The translations under genes were made by a program, and so were the position numbers. From positions 124,001 to 188,000 of the forward strand of contig BLYE01000048.1 in NCBI GenBank assembly GCA_016586335.1: a stretch of DNA of 64,000 nt, given 5' to 3'. The stretch is from Nitzschia putrida (lineage: Eukaryota; Bacillariophyta; Bacillariophyceae; Bacillariales; Bacillariaceae). Positions 52,718 through 62,460 of this stretch are shown in pieces (positions within the stretch are counted from its first letter, which is position 1; each line of letters starts with the position of its first letter). Under the pieces are notes generated by a model. The model did not search any database, was not told where the DNA came from, and was given only the letters and a program-made list of their open reading frames with translations.

Positions 52718-53671
52718 AAGGTCGGTCCGAGTTTCTATCCCTCACTACTACTTTTGGATATGATTCTCTGCAGACCATTCACCGATTTTCTCTATCCTAT
52801 GCTTACTACCTTGTGTGTGCCTATCGGGACTTACGAGCTCGCCATGGCATGGGATACCAATTTCGGAGTTTTCGTTTGTGCAATTACTACCGTGGTCCTC
52901 CTCTACATGACCATCCTCCAAGACTCCACGTGGCACTGTGTGTATGATGCGCTCCATCAGAACCCATTGGCTGTGTGGGCAAAGTCCTGGCTCAAGGATC
53001 TTCACTTCAAGGATCGACCATGGCGGCCGCGTAAACCAAGACTCCGTGAGAAGGCACACGCCAGGCGACCTCTACACGACAGGAACTTCGTCACAAGGAG
53101 ATGGGCTCGTCGCTGTGTGACAAGTTTCACAGCGAACCCCGAATTGGATTCTCCAAGTGCGCCAAAGGACAAGCCCTTGCTCACGCGATTCGATGTTGAC
53201 TCATTCAGAATCGCCGTCGACAACTGTGCCTCATCATGTATGACGAACGATCGAACACACTTCTGCGGGCCCACGAAGAAAGTGACCTCCAAAGTCACTG
53301 GCCTCGGGTCGCAACAAGCGACCGAAGTGGGAACTGTGAAGTGGCAGTTCACCGACGACAATGGCAAGCTTCATTGTTTCAAGATCAAGGAAGTGCTTTA
53401 TCTACCTGAGCTACCCTTTTGCCTCCTTTCACCGCAACATTGGGTGAAAGATGCAGCACACAGTGGGAAATGTGTTACAACTGGTAACTACACAAGGTTG
53501 ATTTGGGGAGGTGGTGCTTACACCAAGACCATCGAACACAGCGCATCCACCAACACCGCCGTCTTCTATTCGCCCCTGGGAATGCAGCTTTCGAACGCTT
53601 CTATAGTAAATGGAAGCAAGACCACGAAGATCCCATTAGCATGGCAACGTGCTTCTCTTCAGCGCCTCTGA
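52718..53671 (+). CDS. Copia protease segment, in frame with gag after a TGA, with a hydrophobic stretch
   Basis: The frame is the same as gag. The first ATG is at 52760 or upstream at 52754 in non-ATG form. A hydrophobic stretch (FGVFVCAITTVVLLYMTILQ) long enough to span a membrane precedes a basic region. The protease motif then reads FRIAVDNCASSCMTND, where DNCAS replaces DSGAS, and FKIKEVLYLPELPFCLLSPQHW follows, as after Copia protease. The last 30 or so residues are out of frame; the true continuation is LFAPGNAAFERFYSKW in the next frame, from about 53570. Confidence 0.75.
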   Translation, partial: KVGPSFYPSLLLLDMILCRPFTDFLYPMLTTLCVPIGTYELAMAWDTNFGVFVCAITTVVLLYMTILQDSTWHCVYDALHQNPLAVWAKSWLKDLHFKDRPWRPRKPRLREKAHARRPLHDRNFVTRRWARRCVTSFTANPELDSPSAPKDKPLLTRFDVDSFRIAVDNCASSCMTNDRTHFCGPTKKVTSKVTGLGSQQATEVGTVKWQFTDDNGKLHCFKIKEVLYLPELPFCLLSPQHWVKDAAHSGKCVTTGNYTRLIWGGGAYTKTIEHSASTNTAVFYSPLGMQLSNASIVNGSKTTKIPLAWQRASLQRL

Positions 53672-54500
53672 GGGAGGAGGGGACTCAGCAGCCGAGTCCA
53701 GCCGACGATCCAGACAATCCATTTCACGATCATGTGAAATCAGAAGTCACTCTCGAGCCACAAGAGAAACGTTTGAGCAACGAACAAGCCGAGCTCATGC
53801 GATGGCACCTTCGGTTGGGGCATTTGCCATTTTACAAGTTGAAATTGATGGCCGAGAACGGCGACTTGCCTCGCGCACTGCTCAAATGCCCTGTTCCCAC
53901 TTGTGCCTCGTGTGTGTATGGAAAGATGGTCAAGCGTCCCTGGAGGAACAAGGGAGCAACTTCCAGCATCCAACCAAGGGTTGTCAAGAAGCCAGGCGAT
54001 TGTGTGTCTGTGGATCAGATGAAAGTGACACAGCCAGGTTTCATTGCGCAAATGAAAGGTCGCAATACTCTGTTGCGCTACCAAGTCGCCACTGTTTTTG
54101 TTGATCACTTCTCCAAGCTGTCCTACATTCACCTTCAGCAGGCTGACGGTGCCGATGAAACACTGGAGGCCAAGCTGGCTTTCGAGCAGTTTGCAGCAGC
54201 TCACGACGTCCGCATTGAGCACTACCATGCGGACAACGGTCGTTTTGCAGAGACACTCTGGGCAGGCGATGTTGCAAAGAAGTCACAGTCCCTCTCCTTC
54301 GCTGGTGTCAATGCTCATTTTCAAAATGGAATTGCAGAGAAGAGGATTCGAGACCTTCGCGAGCAAGCAAGGACTGCGTTGTTGGACGCCATGAGAACAT
54401 GCAAATGTGGTGCACGGGAACACTCCGCTTGAGGAGTTCAAGAAAGCCGAGGACCATCAAGGGCGACATCAAACACCGCTAGAAAGGTTCTCTGGGAGCA
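53570..54500 (+). pseudogene. Copia integrase
   Basis: The frame reads APGNAAFERFYSKWKQDHEDP, then MRWHLRLGHLPFYKLKLMAENGDLP and CASCVYGKM, the integrase zinc domain. VSVDQMKVTQPGF holds the first Asp, EHYHADNGRFAETLW the second, and NGIAEKRIRDLREQARTAL the Glu. After LLDAM the frame breaks near 54400; in the other frames NTPLEEFKKAEDHQGRHQTPLERFSG continues the protein. The domain itself is complete. Confidence 0.85.
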
Positions 54501-54503
54501 CTG

Positions 54504-55439
54504 TTGCCGCCAACCCAAACGATTTCCATCCATTCGTGCCCTGTCTACGTTCTTGAAGAGAAGCTTGCAAACAGCAAGAGTTTCAACAAGTGGTTCCCGA
54601 GGGCTCGACTTGCTATCAATTTGGGGCAGTCCCCGAAGCATGCCCGCAGTGTTTGTTTGGCCATGAACCCTACCACAGGCCTCGTTTCGCCCCAGTATCA
54701 TGTGAAGTACGACGACCTGTTCGAGACGGTAGATGACCCAGCGAACAAAGGAGTCAATGTTCAAGAGTGGCAGGTGCGAGCTGGGTTGTTGACCGAAAAA
54801 GAGTCCGAGACTGAATGGTATATGAACTTACCCATCGCAGCCTACGATGACCTCTTGATAGCCCCGCCAACTCCTCCGCCATTTCTTGGTGGGCCCGAAG
54901 ACTTGTATCCCATTGACCCGGACGATGCCACTGTGCTTGGGACTGGCAATCGAAATAGGGCACCTCGCAGACGCAAGCCCAAAGCAACCAGAGCGCCGCC
55001 TGCGACCGAGGAACATGTCAACGAGGATATCCCCCAAGAACCAGCTCCACCTGGACCAGTGGCATTCGAGGCGCTACACATCCAGAGGGAGTTGTGGCCA
55101 CAAGAGGACCTCTTCCTCAACAACCCAATCTCGTTCATGTCCAAGGCTGGTGATCCAGACACCATGTATCTCCACGAAGCCTTGAGGGAGCCCGACAGAG
55201 CTCAGTTTGTTCAGGCGATGAAGGACGAGATCAAGTCACATGAGGAAAATGGACATTGGAAACTTATTCCGAAGTCGCAAGTTCCCAAGGGCACAACGAT
55301 ACTGCCGGGAGTATGGTCTATGAAGCGGAAACGAAGAGTTGCAACTGGAGAAGTGTACAAACACAAGGCTAGGTTGGCGATCGGGGGACACAAACAAACT
55401 TATGGTTCTACTTCTGGGAGACCTACTCTCCTGTTGTAA
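54504..55439 (+). pseudogene. Copia integrase C-terminus, linker and start of RT
   Basis: CPVYVLEEKLANSKSFNKWFPRARLAINLGQSPKHARSVCLAMN is the conserved end of Copia integrase. A Pro/Arg-rich linker follows, then RT: DRAQFVQAMKDEIKSHEENGHWKLI, LPGVWSMKRKRR and YKHKARLAIGGHKQTYG. A one-base shift near 55408 makes the frame stop at 55439. The correct continuation, FWETYSPVVSWFTIRL, is in the next frame. Confidence 0.85.
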
Positions 55440-55462
55440 GTTGGTTTACCATTCGTCTGTGT

Positions 55463-56788
55463 TTGATACTCGCTCTAATCTACGGTTGGGAGACGAGACA
55501 AATTGATTTTGTCCTGGCTTATCCCCAGGCAGAAGCGGAATGCCCTCTCTACATGGAAGTTCCGAAAGTGCCTGAGGGAGACAGTCGCGACTACTGCTTG
55601 CTCATGCTACGAAATCTCTATGGTTCTAGACAAGCAGGAAGAGTATGGAACAAGCACCTACACAAGGGTTTAACTGCTATTGGTTTCGAACCCAGCGACG
55701 TGGACGAATGCTTGTACTATCGGGGTTCAACTTTGTTTCTAATTTACGTGGACGATGGCATTATTTTGGATGCCGACCCAGCAAAGGTGAACCAAGTGAT
55801 ACTCGACCTCAAGGCTCAGAAGTACGATCTGACCGACGAAGGGAACTTGAAAGACTACCTTGGAGTGGACGTCGACTCGACCACAGAGCCCGGCACCATC
55901 CATCTCTCGCAACACAAGCTGGTCCAACAAATCCTTGCCGACGTAAATTTCCAAGAGAACACCAAGCCGTCCGACTGCCCCGCAAAGATTTCCGAAGTGC
56001 TGACTAAAGGAATTGAGGACCCACCTCACAACGCAGATTGGCATTACCGTTCCCTCATAGGCAAGTTGAATTTCCTTGAAAAGTCGACACGCCCTGACCT
56101 GGCTTTCGCTATCCACAATGCGGCAAGACACTCTGTAAACCCAAGAAAGAGGCACAGTGAGGCAGTGCTCAAGATATGTCGGTATTTGAAGGGCACGCAA
56201 GACAAGGGAATTTACCTTCGGCCCAACGGCACTCTCGACTTCGAAGTTTACGTGGACGCCGATTGGGCCGGATTGTGGGACAAGGCCACCGCTACAGACG
56301 ATGTTTCAACTGCACGCTCCAGATCCGGATTCTTGATTACCCTCGCTGGGTGTCCGATCCTGTGGCAATCAAAACTGCAGACTGAGATCTCGCTCAGCAC
56401 AACGGAGGCCGAATACATCTGTCTTTCCGAGTCCCTCAGGCACGTGATACCTCTGATGAACATTCTGCAAGAAATGAAAGACAGGAGTGTGTTAGAACAA
56501 GCGCCGACACCGACCATCAAGTGCACTGCTTTCGAGGACAACTCCGGTGCTTTGGAGTTAGCGAACGCACCTAAAATGAGGCCAAGAACCAAACACATCA
56601 ACATCAAATACCATCATTTTCGAGAGGAGGTGGGGCGGCGAATCAAGATTGTGGCTATTGACACGAAAGACCAACTCGCGGATTTGTTCACGAAGGCAGT
56701 CCAGTCAGACCTCTTCAAGAAATTTCGCGACATCATCATGGGTTGGAGATCGAAGCCCACTACTGCCGACCATGATGAGGGAGTGTGA
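55463..56788 (+). CDS. Copia RT catalytic part and RNase H
   Basis: The 441 residues contain QIDFVLAYPQAEAECPLYMEVP, LRNLYGSRQAGRVWNKHL and LFLIYVDDGIILDAD (catalytic YVDD). LKDYLGVDVDST and YRSLIGKLNFLEKSTRPDLAFA follow. RNase H has VYVDADWAGLW, STTEAEYICLSESLRHV, FEDNSGALELA and KHINIKYHHFRE, then KDQLADLFTKAV. This is a complete Copia C-terminal half. It overlaps the first bases of the 3' LTR at 56784. It is continuous with the segment ending 55439 but in a shifted frame. Confidence 0.92.
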   Translation: MILALIYGWETRQIDFVLAYPQAEAECPLYMEVPKVPEGDSRDYCLLMLRNLYGSRQAGRVWNKHLHKGLTAIGFEPSDVDECLYYRGSTLFLIYVDDGIILDADPAKVNQVILDLKAQKYDLTDEGNLKDYLGVDVDSTTEPGTIHLSQHKLVQQILADVNFQENTKPSDCPAKISEVLTKGIEDPPHNADWHYRSLIGKLNFLEKSTRPDLAFAIHNAARHSVNPRKRHSEAVLKICRYLKGTQDKGIYLRPNGTLDFEVYVDADWAGLWDKATATDDVSTARSRSGFLITLAGCPILWQSKLQTEISLSTTEAEYICLSESLRHVIPLMNILQEMKDRSVLEQAPTPTIKCTAFEDNSGALELANAPKMRPRTKHINIKYHHFREEVGRRIKIVAIDTKDQLADLFTKAVQSDLFKKFRDIIMGWRSKPTTADHDEGV

Positions 56789-57146
56789 CGTTCCATGGCT
56801 GTAGGGATCCTGATCGACATACGTGTGGCGGACAGGCGAACTACATCACGCACAATGTTCACGAATCTAGCAATCTACAGATTCGTTTGTTGATTGCCGA
56901 GTTGATGTACATTGCTATTTGTTTTGGAAAGTGAATAGAACATTCGGAAAGGATTCGTTTCATTTGCTTTCATTTGTGATCCGATGAATTCAGGTTACGA
57001 TCAAGGATTGTAAGTTGTTGGTGGATTTAGTAGTCATATAAACTGAATTAGAAACACGAGTTTCAGCCTACCTGGTGATTCAGTAGCAGATCTACGTGAT
57101 CTACAGAATTTTGAGCTCCTTCACGCGAAGTGCTTGAAATCCCTCA
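56784..57146 (+). repeat. 3' LTR of the Copia element at 50.8-57.1 kb
   Basis: This 363-bp repeat is preceded by the purine tract GATGAGGGAG. Its end is 28 bp from the sulfotransferase ATG at 57175. Confidence 0.95.
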
Positions 57147-57174
57147 CACAATAATACATCAAGCAGCAGCAAGC

Positions 57175-58326
57175 ATGGTCGTGAGAGGGAGCAATGACTC
57201 ACCTATTAGGCATTCGAAATGGATGTTTGTAATTTTCCTCTTCGTGGGTTCCTTTGTATTCCGGGAGCATCGATTCTTGACCTCTTTTCTTCAGACCAAC
57301 CAGTCCGCCACCCAAACAACACCACGTACAATGAAATTCGTTCAAGGAAATACTAGTATATTACCATCTACAGGCACAACAACAGGGGTCCCTGAAGCAA
57401 GGATAATGTCGCCATTGTCGAATGTCACCAATTGGCATGGCGGGTTCATACATATCGGAAAAACGGGAGGATCCACCCTTTCCAAGCTTATCCAGAACGC
57501 CTGTCATTCATTTGCCATGTGGCGTTGCCGTTCTCGAAACATCACAAATGAGACAATTGTGTCAAAGCTCATAGATTCCTACTACCACGTGCCAGATTTC
57601 CCGAAAATTCCAAGGAAGGCCCACAAGCATGACTTTCTCTTGATCACTCTGCGGGACCCTTTTGATCACACCAAATCCGCTTTTGCATATGCTCACCTTG
57701 CGAATCGCATTGCCCGTAGGGAGCACATCGATCGTAGCGATCGTCCTAAACAAGAGAAGGCGTACGCCTGTTTCCCGAGCTTCCATGTGTTCCTTGGATA
57801 TTTGTCTTCCCTAAATCACTCTTACTCTGGCGACGACAAAGATGGCTTTGTCAACAACACTTCTTGTCAAGACTTGGCGCGAGCAGCAATTCGAAGTGAG
57901 GTGAGAACATACTACCACGTTTACTACAGCTTTGCTAAGATTAAGAGTCTGTTACCCGCAAACATCAGAGAAGGGAACAGCGATCATGGAGGGCGAAAGA
58001 TCAGAATTTTTGTAACCCGTCAGGAACATTTATGGGAAGATTGGATATACATTAACCAAATGTTTGGTCAGAGCGAAGTTTTCATTCCGACTGGAAAAAT
58101 GGCATCCATGCGCAATGAAACTAATTACCTCTTGCCGGTTTTAAGTGTCATTGAGAGTGAGCATGACCGTGTGGTATACTGCAAAGCGTTGGAAGCTGAA
58201 TACAACGCATACTTTTGGTTTATACGCCAGGCTGAGAACTTGAACGAGACAGACTTTTTGGCCGCTGTGAACTTAGCGGCTAGGAAATGTCCAGATCTGA
58301 ATATGGCTTCGTTGGCTGGAATGTGA
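57175..58326 (+). CDS. Carbohydrate sulfotransferase, type II membrane protein
   Basis: The 383-residue product has one hydrophobic segment at about residues 16-29 (KWMFVIFLFVGSFVF) after a short basic tail, giving Golgi-lumen topology. WHGGFIHIGKTGGSTLSKLI at 88-106 has the 5'-phosphosulfate loop of PAPS-dependent sulfotransferases. LLITLRDPFDHTKSAFAY at 155-172 has the 3'-phosphate site (RDP...S.Y). It would move sulfate from PAPS to a glycan; the acceptor cannot be told. N-glycosylation sequons (NQS 42, NVT 83, NIT 122, NET 125) fit. The ATG at 57175 is chosen because sequence upstream belongs to the Copia LTR. A frame from 57130 would translate LTR sequence. The gene is intact, but its original promoter is now 6.3 kb away, beyond the retroelement. 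Confidence 0.85.
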   Translation: MVVRGSNDSPIRHSKWMFVIFLFVGSFVFREHRFLTSFLQTNQSATQTTPRTMKFVQGNTSILPSTGTTTGVPEARIMSPLSNVTNWHGGFIHIGKTGGSTLSKLIQNACHSFAMWRCRSRNITNETIVSKLIDSYYHVPDFPKIPRKAHKHDFLLITLRDPFDHTKSAFAYAHLANRIARREHIDRSDRPKQEKAYACFPSFHVFLGYLSSLNHSYSGDDKDGFVNNTSCQDLARAAIRSEVRTYYHVYYSFAKIKSLLPANIREGNSDHGGRKIRIFVTRQEHLWEDWIYINQMFGQSEVFIPTGKMASMRNETNYLLPVLSVIESEHDRVVYCKALEAEYNAYFWFIRQAENLNETDFLAAVNLAARKCPDLNMASLAGM

Positions 58327-59472
58327 AACACAGCCAGGAATGCGACGCGACTCATGCCATGTACGTCTAGTAGCAACAGAAAAACCTTATACCAATGTCA
58401 GTGTGAGGAAGGAGCATCGGGAGAACCATTCGTGAAGTAGCAATAAATTAAGGGCAACTCAAGCCACTGCAACTCCTCCACCACCACCACACTCCGCAAC
58501 GGTGACAGTACTACGGCCATGCATGGCTTGAAATTGTCACCAACCCACCCAACTAGCCAATCAGATATCCGAGTAGGCCAAAACCTAGAATTGATAATAT
58601 GCACATTTGCCAATCAGCAGTCAAAAACCACTCATGACTACAGTACTAGTACAACCAAGGAAAAAGGCCACGATTTGCTGACAAAGAAGGAAGGGGAATC
58701 CGGATGCAACTTGTGCAGCTCAAATGCCCGTATGCCACATGAAGAAACATGGAAAAGACGAGAAGAACAAAGCAAACAATGCAACTTTCTTTGCAGTAGT
58801 CCAACATGCCCCAGCACCCTTTGTAGCAAATATTGATGTCATCATTGATGCTGATGATGACAAGACAACGAACTCCATTCATGATCTAGAAGAACAAGAA
58901 CAAGAAACTATGGTGGAGGTGGGAGGGTCTGAAATTTAAGCATTCATTGTGCAATTCAAGATTAGCAAAGAAGGTAATTGCAAGGAAGTGGTGTGGTGGG
59001 AAGCTGGATCCTAAACCATTTGGAGGCATATGATTTGTGGATCTGGTCCGTTCATCACATGCTAGTTTCCTCAAAACTAAATCTCAAGTTTGGGGTAGAT
59101 GAGGATACATACTTCCGGGATGTGTACGTTTGGCTCCCTGTTGCAAGAGCATCACCAGCAGGGCAATGAACCAGAATTTTTCATTGGATGGCACAGTATC
59201 TAGTGACATCACACTGAGACATGTGTGACACTGCAGAACAATCTTCCTGGTGTGGGGATGATTCCAGTTGTACAAACCTGGAAACGCTTCATGGCAAATT
59301 GTACACAAATTTCCTACCAACAAACCAGGATAGGCACAGCAATGCACCACAACAAAATCAACATGGATGATGAATCATCGTCATCCTCATCCTCTTCAAG
59401 TTCCAATCAAACTCAAGCTGAGCTATCTACATATGGAGCCTTATAATCAGCCATGATACGGCTTCAACACTG
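58327..59472. other. No gene supported
   Basis: Overlapping short frames at 58519-58940 code for low-complexity Ser/Thr/Lys-rich and acidic peptides without recognisable domains. A serine run (about 59375-59403) and an acidic GAT repeat (59551-59577) approach the Harbinger relic and may belong to its 5' part. Confidence 0.4.
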
Positions 59473-60826
59473 ATGGTTGAAGGAACAACCACATCTGTTG
59501 TCCTGCATCATCCTGAATTCATTGGAGGGGATGTTTTTATGTTGTCCTCTTCTGATGATGATGATGATGATGATGGTAATCAACATTTACAACTCTCTAC
59601 TTGGGGTGGATCTAAAGAGGGTAGAAAGAACAAACACAGAGGCTTTGAGGGGTCACAACAGACCCTCTTCAAGTTCTAGTTTTTCCCTTATTCCCTTTAC
59701 AGCACCACAGATTTCAAGAGGAGGTATGGGGTACCATGGAGTGTCTTCAATGAAGTCTATACTGCTCTAAAGGATCTACCGGCCTTACTATTAGGGTTAG
59801 GGTTGCTGGTGTCCATCCTCTGAACAAAATTCTTGCTGTGCTCAAGTATCTTTCTTCAGGTTGTTCTTCCGATGCCCTTGATGAAACGTAGTGCCAAATG
59901 TCTGAGTCCACGTGTCGGGAAACACTACATGACTTCCTGTTTTATCTGAAGTGAGTTTTTGGGCCTCAATACTTGAACCGTCATCTATGGAAGAGAAGAG
60001 AGATGTACTGAAACTGATGGAAAAGAGAGGTTTCCCAGCGGCTTTTGCATCATGGGATTGCAAGCATTTTGCTTGGAAGAACTGTCCAAAGGAACTTCAT
60101 GGGCAACACAAAGGCTGTGAAAAGGCCAAAACATGGATTTTGGAAGCAAATTGCTCTCCTGACCTGTACATTTGGTATCACTTCTTTGGACAGCCTGGTT
60201 CAATGAACAAACTGAATATCTTGGACAAATCTACCATTGTTGATTCAATTTTCAATTATGACACCCAAGTTGATGAGTACAATGTCAATGGAACCAAGAG
60301 AGATTGGCCATATTTCCTTGTGGATGGTAGCTACCCATCCTGGGCAATCTTTTCGAAATCTACATGAAATGATGGTCAGGTTTTCTTCATGCCAAGAGAG
60401 TGTACGAAAGGATATTGAACGTTGTTTTGGTGTTCTCGTACTACTGCAGTTCCAAATCTTGAAGAAGCCAATTGAGAGCTTGTGGTATGTCGATACCATT
60501 GGTGACATTCTCGACTGTTGTGTTATTCGGCACAACATGGCTGTGATGACTATGTCTACAATGATTCATGCCGGCTACTGCTGCCCAGGATGAGGATGGT
60601 GACAACTAGGTCCAGGAGGCCACAGTACCACAGGAGGTGTGCAGAGGATGTTTTGAAGACGTTCAAGATTCTGATGACAAATGATAAGGAAGTTGCGAGA
60701 GATGTCAATTTCCAGCTAGCATCAAGGGTTGCACATCTTACCAAAAGTATTGAGGATCAGGAAAAGCACAGAAAGCTATTCCTCAACCTCCAAACCCACA
60801 TAGAAACATACTACTACACCAATTAA
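59473..60826 (+). pseudogene. PIF/Harbinger transposase (plant-transposon type), decayed
   Basis: Conserved blocks follow the order of this family. GGSKEGRKNKHRGFEGSQQ comes first, then after a TAG DFKRRYGVPWSVFNEVYTAL at about 59710. LNKILAVLKYLSSGCSSDALDE and MSESTCRETLHDF follow. Next is the catalytic part FASWDCKHFAWKNCPKELHG (first Asp), ILEANCSPDLYIWYHFFGQPGSMNKLNILDKS and FLVDGSYPSWAIFSKS (second Asp). After a frameshift near 60365 comes SVRKDIERCFGVL (Glu), and DILDCCVIRHNMAV. The C-terminus is in a third frame, EKHRKLFLNLQTHIETYY. Stops interrupt it at 59677, near 59890 and near 59959. The transposase is unrelated at subfamily level to the one at 15.8 kb. Confidence 0.88.
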
Positions 60827-61360
60827 ACAAAGGTGGGTACTACTACAATTGGTACAGTAGAGTTAGATTCATACATCATCATAGGTACATCTTCTGAATG
60901 AGGGTTACCATAAGAAATGATGTCGGACAGCCGATATTCATTCATGGCTTGCGACAGGAGCGCATTGCCATTGTATCCAAATGGTATTGCTGATGAATTT
61001 CAAGCCTGAGGCACTGGCAGGTATCATACTGGAACTGGACCCAAAGCAGTACAGGTTAAAATGAGTGTCTCTGGTTCGCAAGTGAGATCATCTGATCTTA
61101 CTTTGGGGGCGCCCAAAAGTCGTATTTCCCCATTTTTTGGATGTGATAGTACCTAGTACTTTCACAATTACTGGCAACAAATTGGTTTGGGTCTTCGGTT
61201 GAACCATCAGTAGTAGTTTTTTTATTCTCAAAGTGACCCTATAAAATGTCCTGTTAAGGTGCATAAATTAGGTAGATCCTAAGTAAATTCATCTCCCCAC
61301 AACCACTGCTTTCACAAATCAGCCATCAGTTCATGCAACAGTGTTGCTTGACAAACCTCA
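60827..61360. other. No gene supported
   Basis: I see no coding or RNA gene. A GGGGGCGCCC palindrome-like run occurs at about 61105. Confidence 0.4.
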
Positions 61361-61609
61361 TCACGATGCTGCCTCCTCACCCTGTTCTTGTTCCTCCTCT
61401 GCTAATATCACCTCAAGGGTTTGGTCCACTAGACTGACATTCTTGCCTTCATCTTCAACGAACTTTGCCACTGTGATGATTGGGAGATGATGGATTTGCT
61501 CATACAATTCCAACATCTCAGCCTTTTTGATAGGAGCTTTGCTGCAGAGTGTTTTTGGATTGAGGCCTTTGGTTGCTTTGGAAATGTTTGATTGTAGGAA
61601 TTCTTCCAT
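61361..61609 (-). CDS. Short acidic hypothetical protein
   Basis: The 82-residue frame starts MEEFLQSNISKATKGLNPKTL at the ATG at 61609. It is followed by a helical LKAEMLELYEQIHHLP-like middle and a Glu-rich end (VILAEEEQEQGEEAAS). I recognise no domain. It lies downstream of and opposite to the Harbinger relic, whose elements usually carry a second gene. It could be a fragment of that gene or simply a chance frame. Confidence 0.25.
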   Translation of the reverse strand: MEEFLQSNISKATKGLNPKTLCSKAPIKKAEMLELYEQIHHLPIITVAKFVEDEGKNVSLVDQTLEVILAEEEQEQGEEAAS

Positions 61610-61822
61610 CAAACTCTTTTCTTTTTATTTTGTCATCAGCAGCCTGACGTCACCTCAAAACATGAAGGCCCAACAAGACATCATTCCCCCTGTAGTGACC
61701 ACCAAAGGACAGCTTGATAGCATCATATAATTGAGACTCCAAAATCTCACCTCTCCTGTTTGGATAGCAAGGTTCTACTGTCCATGTGATCTCTGGTTCC
61801 GCTGCTTCCTCCTCAATCTCCT

Positions 61823-61908
61823 TCCTCCCCCCTGGCCAGCCTACCCCTCAATCTCCTTCTTCTCCAATCTGACAGCTGACAGCCTACCTGGCTGGCCAGG
61901 GGGGAGGA
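61823..61908. repeat. 19-bp perfect inverted repeat around a 48-bp loop
   Basis: TCCTCCCCCCTGGCCAGCC at 61823-61841 is exactly complementary to 61890-61908. Further short inverted and direct repeats (CTCAATCTCCTTC twice at 61813 and 61847; AGGGGTTT...AAACCCCT near 62090) surround it. It may be the end of a decayed DNA transposon. Confidence 0.8.
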
Positions 61909-62121
61909 ATGGATGAGGGACGAGATATTGTTGCGAGTGAAAGGCCAGGGGGGTAAGGGGTTCTCATTGAGGGGAGGAAATAGGTGCGTCAAGCCCCTGA
62001 AACCCCAGTTTTTTCTGCCTTTCAACAGGTATTTTAACGTTTGCCATCTGGCAGCCTAAAGTGGCTCTTTCACAAGTTGCAGGGATCAGAGGGGTTTGGG
62101 AAACCCCTGCTGTTGCCACCA

Positions 62122-62460
62122 TCACTTGAAGACAGATACTAGAGCAAACAATCTATTGCTGTTTTTCGAACTTGTGGTAGTATTGTGGATTAGGATGGCA
62201 TGGTCGTGTGGATGGAAGTTTGTAGTAGTAGTTGTTGTTGTGCCAGCATGAGGACTTGGTGTTGGCACACCGACAGGCTGTTGGGATGGCACTGCCGGTG
62301 CTATTTTAGAGATACGCAAAGTTAGGCTGCTATCGATGAAATCGAGAGCGTTACATTCCCTAAAATGTTGGAATAAGATGCTATCGAAGTTATTCCGCAC
62401 AGTCTGCTCGGCTGTACAAAAAAGCCAATCAAAAACTTGCGCCGCTATTGCGTTAGCCAC
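62122..62460 (-). pseudogene. Unrecognised ORF without an ATG start
   Basis: An open frame of 112 codons (ANAIAAQVFDWLFCTAEQTVRNNFDSILFQHFREC, then a Thr-rich stretch) begins only with GTG and has a stop a few codons upstream. It may be an exon or a fragment of a retroelement gag. Nothing specific can be said about function. Confidence 0.2.

Larger units (their letters stand above)
50822..57146 (+). mobile_element. Complete Copia element upstream of the sulfotransferase gene
   Basis: LTRs at 50822-51184 and 56784-57146 are 363 bp each and differ at about one base (GGATCTAG against GGATTTAG). They start TGTGACGTTCC and end AATCCCTCA. CACAA is duplicated at 50817-50821 and 57147-57151. Gag, protease, integrase, RT and RNase H follow in Copia order with frameshifts near 53570, 54400, 54535 and 55408. 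The 3' end is 28 bp before the ATG of the sulfotransferase, so the target was that gene's 5' flank. Confidence 0.95.
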
